64,000 nt of DNA, from positions 868,001 through 932,000 of the forward strand of contig CANNBH010000001.1 in the NCBI GenBank assembly GCA_947502815.1. The letters are read 5' to 3'. Below, piece by piece: positions 63,023 to 64,000 of the stretch. Position 1 is the stretch's first letter, and the number at the start of each line of letters is the position of its first letter. This stretch comes from an uncultured Erythrobacter sp. GTDB taxonomy: Bacteria; Pseudomonadota; Alphaproteobacteria; Sphingomonadales; Sphingomonadaceae. Made by a program: the position numbers and the translations under genes. The notes beneath the pieces were generated by a model, which searched no databases, had not been told where the DNA came from, and saw only the letters and a program-made list of their open reading frames with translations.

Positions 63023-64000
63023 GTGACAATATCAAAGCCGAATTGGGGGTTTATCGCTTCCTTGCGTAGCAAAAGCGCCGGATTTTTCCGGCTTTTTGCG
63101 GTGCTTGGGCTGATTGCCGTGTATCCTGCTGCTATCGCTTCGGGCAACGGCTCCTTTGAAGGGGTGGCCAGTTGCGCTGGATCAACCTGTCATGGCCGCG
63201 CCGAAGGGAATGGCGCAGTTGTCAGGCAAGATGAGATTGCAACGTGGCAGGAGCCTTCCTCAGTTAGCGGCGCACACAGCCGTGCCTATGCCGTTTTGGC
63301 CGGGCGCCGCGGTCAACAGATCGCCGCCAGCCTGGGTTTGGGGCCGGCCACTCAGGCGCCGGAATGTTTGGGGTGCCACGCGACCTATGCGCCATCGGAG
63401 CAGCGCGGGACCCGTTTTCAATTGAGCGACGGTGTGGGCTGTGAAAGCTGTCACGGCGCGTCGGAAGGGTGGTTGGCCAATCACTACGCGCGACCCGCAA
63501 CCCATGCATCCAATGTTTCAGATGGTTTGACGCCGCTCGAAAACCCTCAGGTTCGCGCCAATGTTTGCCTTGATTGCCATTACGGTTCGGAAAGCACCGG
63601 ACAGTTCGTGACCCACTCCATGATGGCGGCAGGGCATCCAAGGGTCTCGTTTGAGCTAGACCTGTTCAGCGCGTTGCAGCAGCATCACGATGTTGATGAT
63701 GATTACACCGCGCGCAAACGCAAACCCAATGCGGTACGTTTCTGGGCCGTGGGTCAGGCGGAGGCTGTGCGCCGGGCGACGCGGCTTTTTGCGCAGCCCA
63801 AATTTGGCATGGAGGGCGCATTCCCTCAGCTCTATTTTTACGATTGCCACAGCTGCCACCGCGAAATTCAAGATTCCGACCGCCGGCGTTTGACGTTTGA
63901 AGCCAATCCAGAGCGTCCCATTCCGTTTGGCAACCCGCCGTTTAATGATGAGAATATCATCATGTTGTCCGCGGTCGCAGGTGCGTTGGTTCCCGGTCAG
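63023..64000 (+). CDS. Multihaem cytochrome c (partial, runs off window)
   Basis: From GTG 63023 the frame stays open to the window end (326 codons). A signal or anchor segment (FFRLFAVLGLIAVYPAAIAS) is followed by five haem-binding motifs: CAGSTCH (a CX4CH form), CLGCH, CESCH, CLDCH and CHSCH, with many extra His for axial ligation. The layout resembles the cytochrome c554/octahaem family of periplasmic electron carriers. The C-terminus lies beyond the window. GGGGGG upstream supports the GTG start; later starts are possible. Confidence 0.85.
   Translation, partial: MTISKPNWGFIASLRSKSAGFFRLFAVLGLIAVYPAAIASGNGSFEGVASCAGSTCHGRAEGNGAVVRQDEIATWQEPSSVSGAHSRAYAVLAGRRGQQIAASLGLGPATQAPECLGCHATYAPSEQRGTRFQLSDGVGCESCHGASEGWLANHYARPATHASNVSDGLTPLENPQVRANVCLDCHYGSESTGQFVTHSMMAAGHPRVSFELDLFSALQQHHDVDDDYTARKRKPNAVRFWAVGQAEAVRRATRLFAQPKFGMEGAFPQLYFYDCHSCHREIQDSDRRRLTFEANPERPIPFGNPPFNDENIIMLSAVAGALVPGQ
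63069..63099 (+). terminator. Terminator-like hairpin inside the start of the cytochrome gene
   Basis: GCCGGA (63077-63082) pairs with TCCGGC (63087-63092) around TTTT and is followed by five T. An outer AAAA/TTTT and GC/GC extend it. It looks like an intrinsic terminator or attenuator on the plus strand, placed 46 bases into the coding frame, which is unusual. Confidence 0.4.

Noticed and set aside
1..64000. CRISPR arrays, tRNA or rRNA genes
   Set aside because: No regular direct repeats with spacers, no cloverleaf-type sequences and no rRNA motifs were noticed on reading; a tool-based scan was not possible.

Overview
The window looks like chromosomal DNA of a marine alphaproteobacterium of the order Sphingomonadales, most like Erythrobacteraceae. 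This is inferred from large TIGR01782-type TonB-dependent receptors, a moderately high GC content, the style of the cell-envelope genes and a full alginate-degradation locus; no rRNA or tRNA is present to confirm it.

1-18.8 kb, alginate utilisation. A partial aldehyde dehydrogenase is followed by a PL7 alginate lyase and a TonB-dependent receptor on the minus strand. A second receptor, a FadR-type GntR regulator and a long plus-strand operon diverge from them: PL6 lyase, PL17 exo-lyase, KdgF-like cupin, MFS uronate transporter, SDR reductase, KDPG aldolase, KDG kinase and a possible 59-codon ORF. Together they import alginate, cut it to monomers, linearise and reduce the unsaturated uronate, and feed it through KDG and KDPG to pyruvate and glyceraldehyde 3-phosphate. 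An ATACCAAT element recurs at the promoters and is the likely GntR operator.

19-35.5 kb, mixed housekeeping and envelope genes: a DUF3857/transglutaminase-like TPR protein, a propionyl-CoA-synthetase-like ligase, a membrane-bound AraC regulator, S41 and S46 peptidases, an ABC-F ATPase, a Tat-exported PhoX-like lipoprotein, and a VIT/vWA/DUF2135 protein that carries a TonB-receptor-plug-like segment.

35.7-45.8 kb, type I secretion. A TolC-ABC-HlyD operon is followed by two metzincin-like RTX proteins that share a nearly identical C-terminal module, with a small putative lipoprotein between them. They are the probable cargo of the exporter.

45.9-58.4 kb, capsule export joined to inositol metabolism. 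A minus-strand operon encodes inositol-3-phosphate synthase, a CTP:inositol-1-phosphate cytidylyltransferase-like protein, a glycosyltransferase, KpsE, KpsM, an unusually long KpsT, another glycosyltransferase and a Wza/KpsD-type protein. Just upstream lie a further glycosyltransferase and two CDP-alcohol phosphotransferases. This gene set suggests a CDP-inositol pathway that decorates or anchors an exported polysaccharide, and it is the most novel-looking part of the window.

58.5-64 kb: a pair of acyl-CoA dehydrogenases, an FAD-linked oxidase with an internal membrane segment, and a multihaem cytochrome c cut by the window end. I saw no CRISPR array, insertion sequence, tRNA or rRNA.
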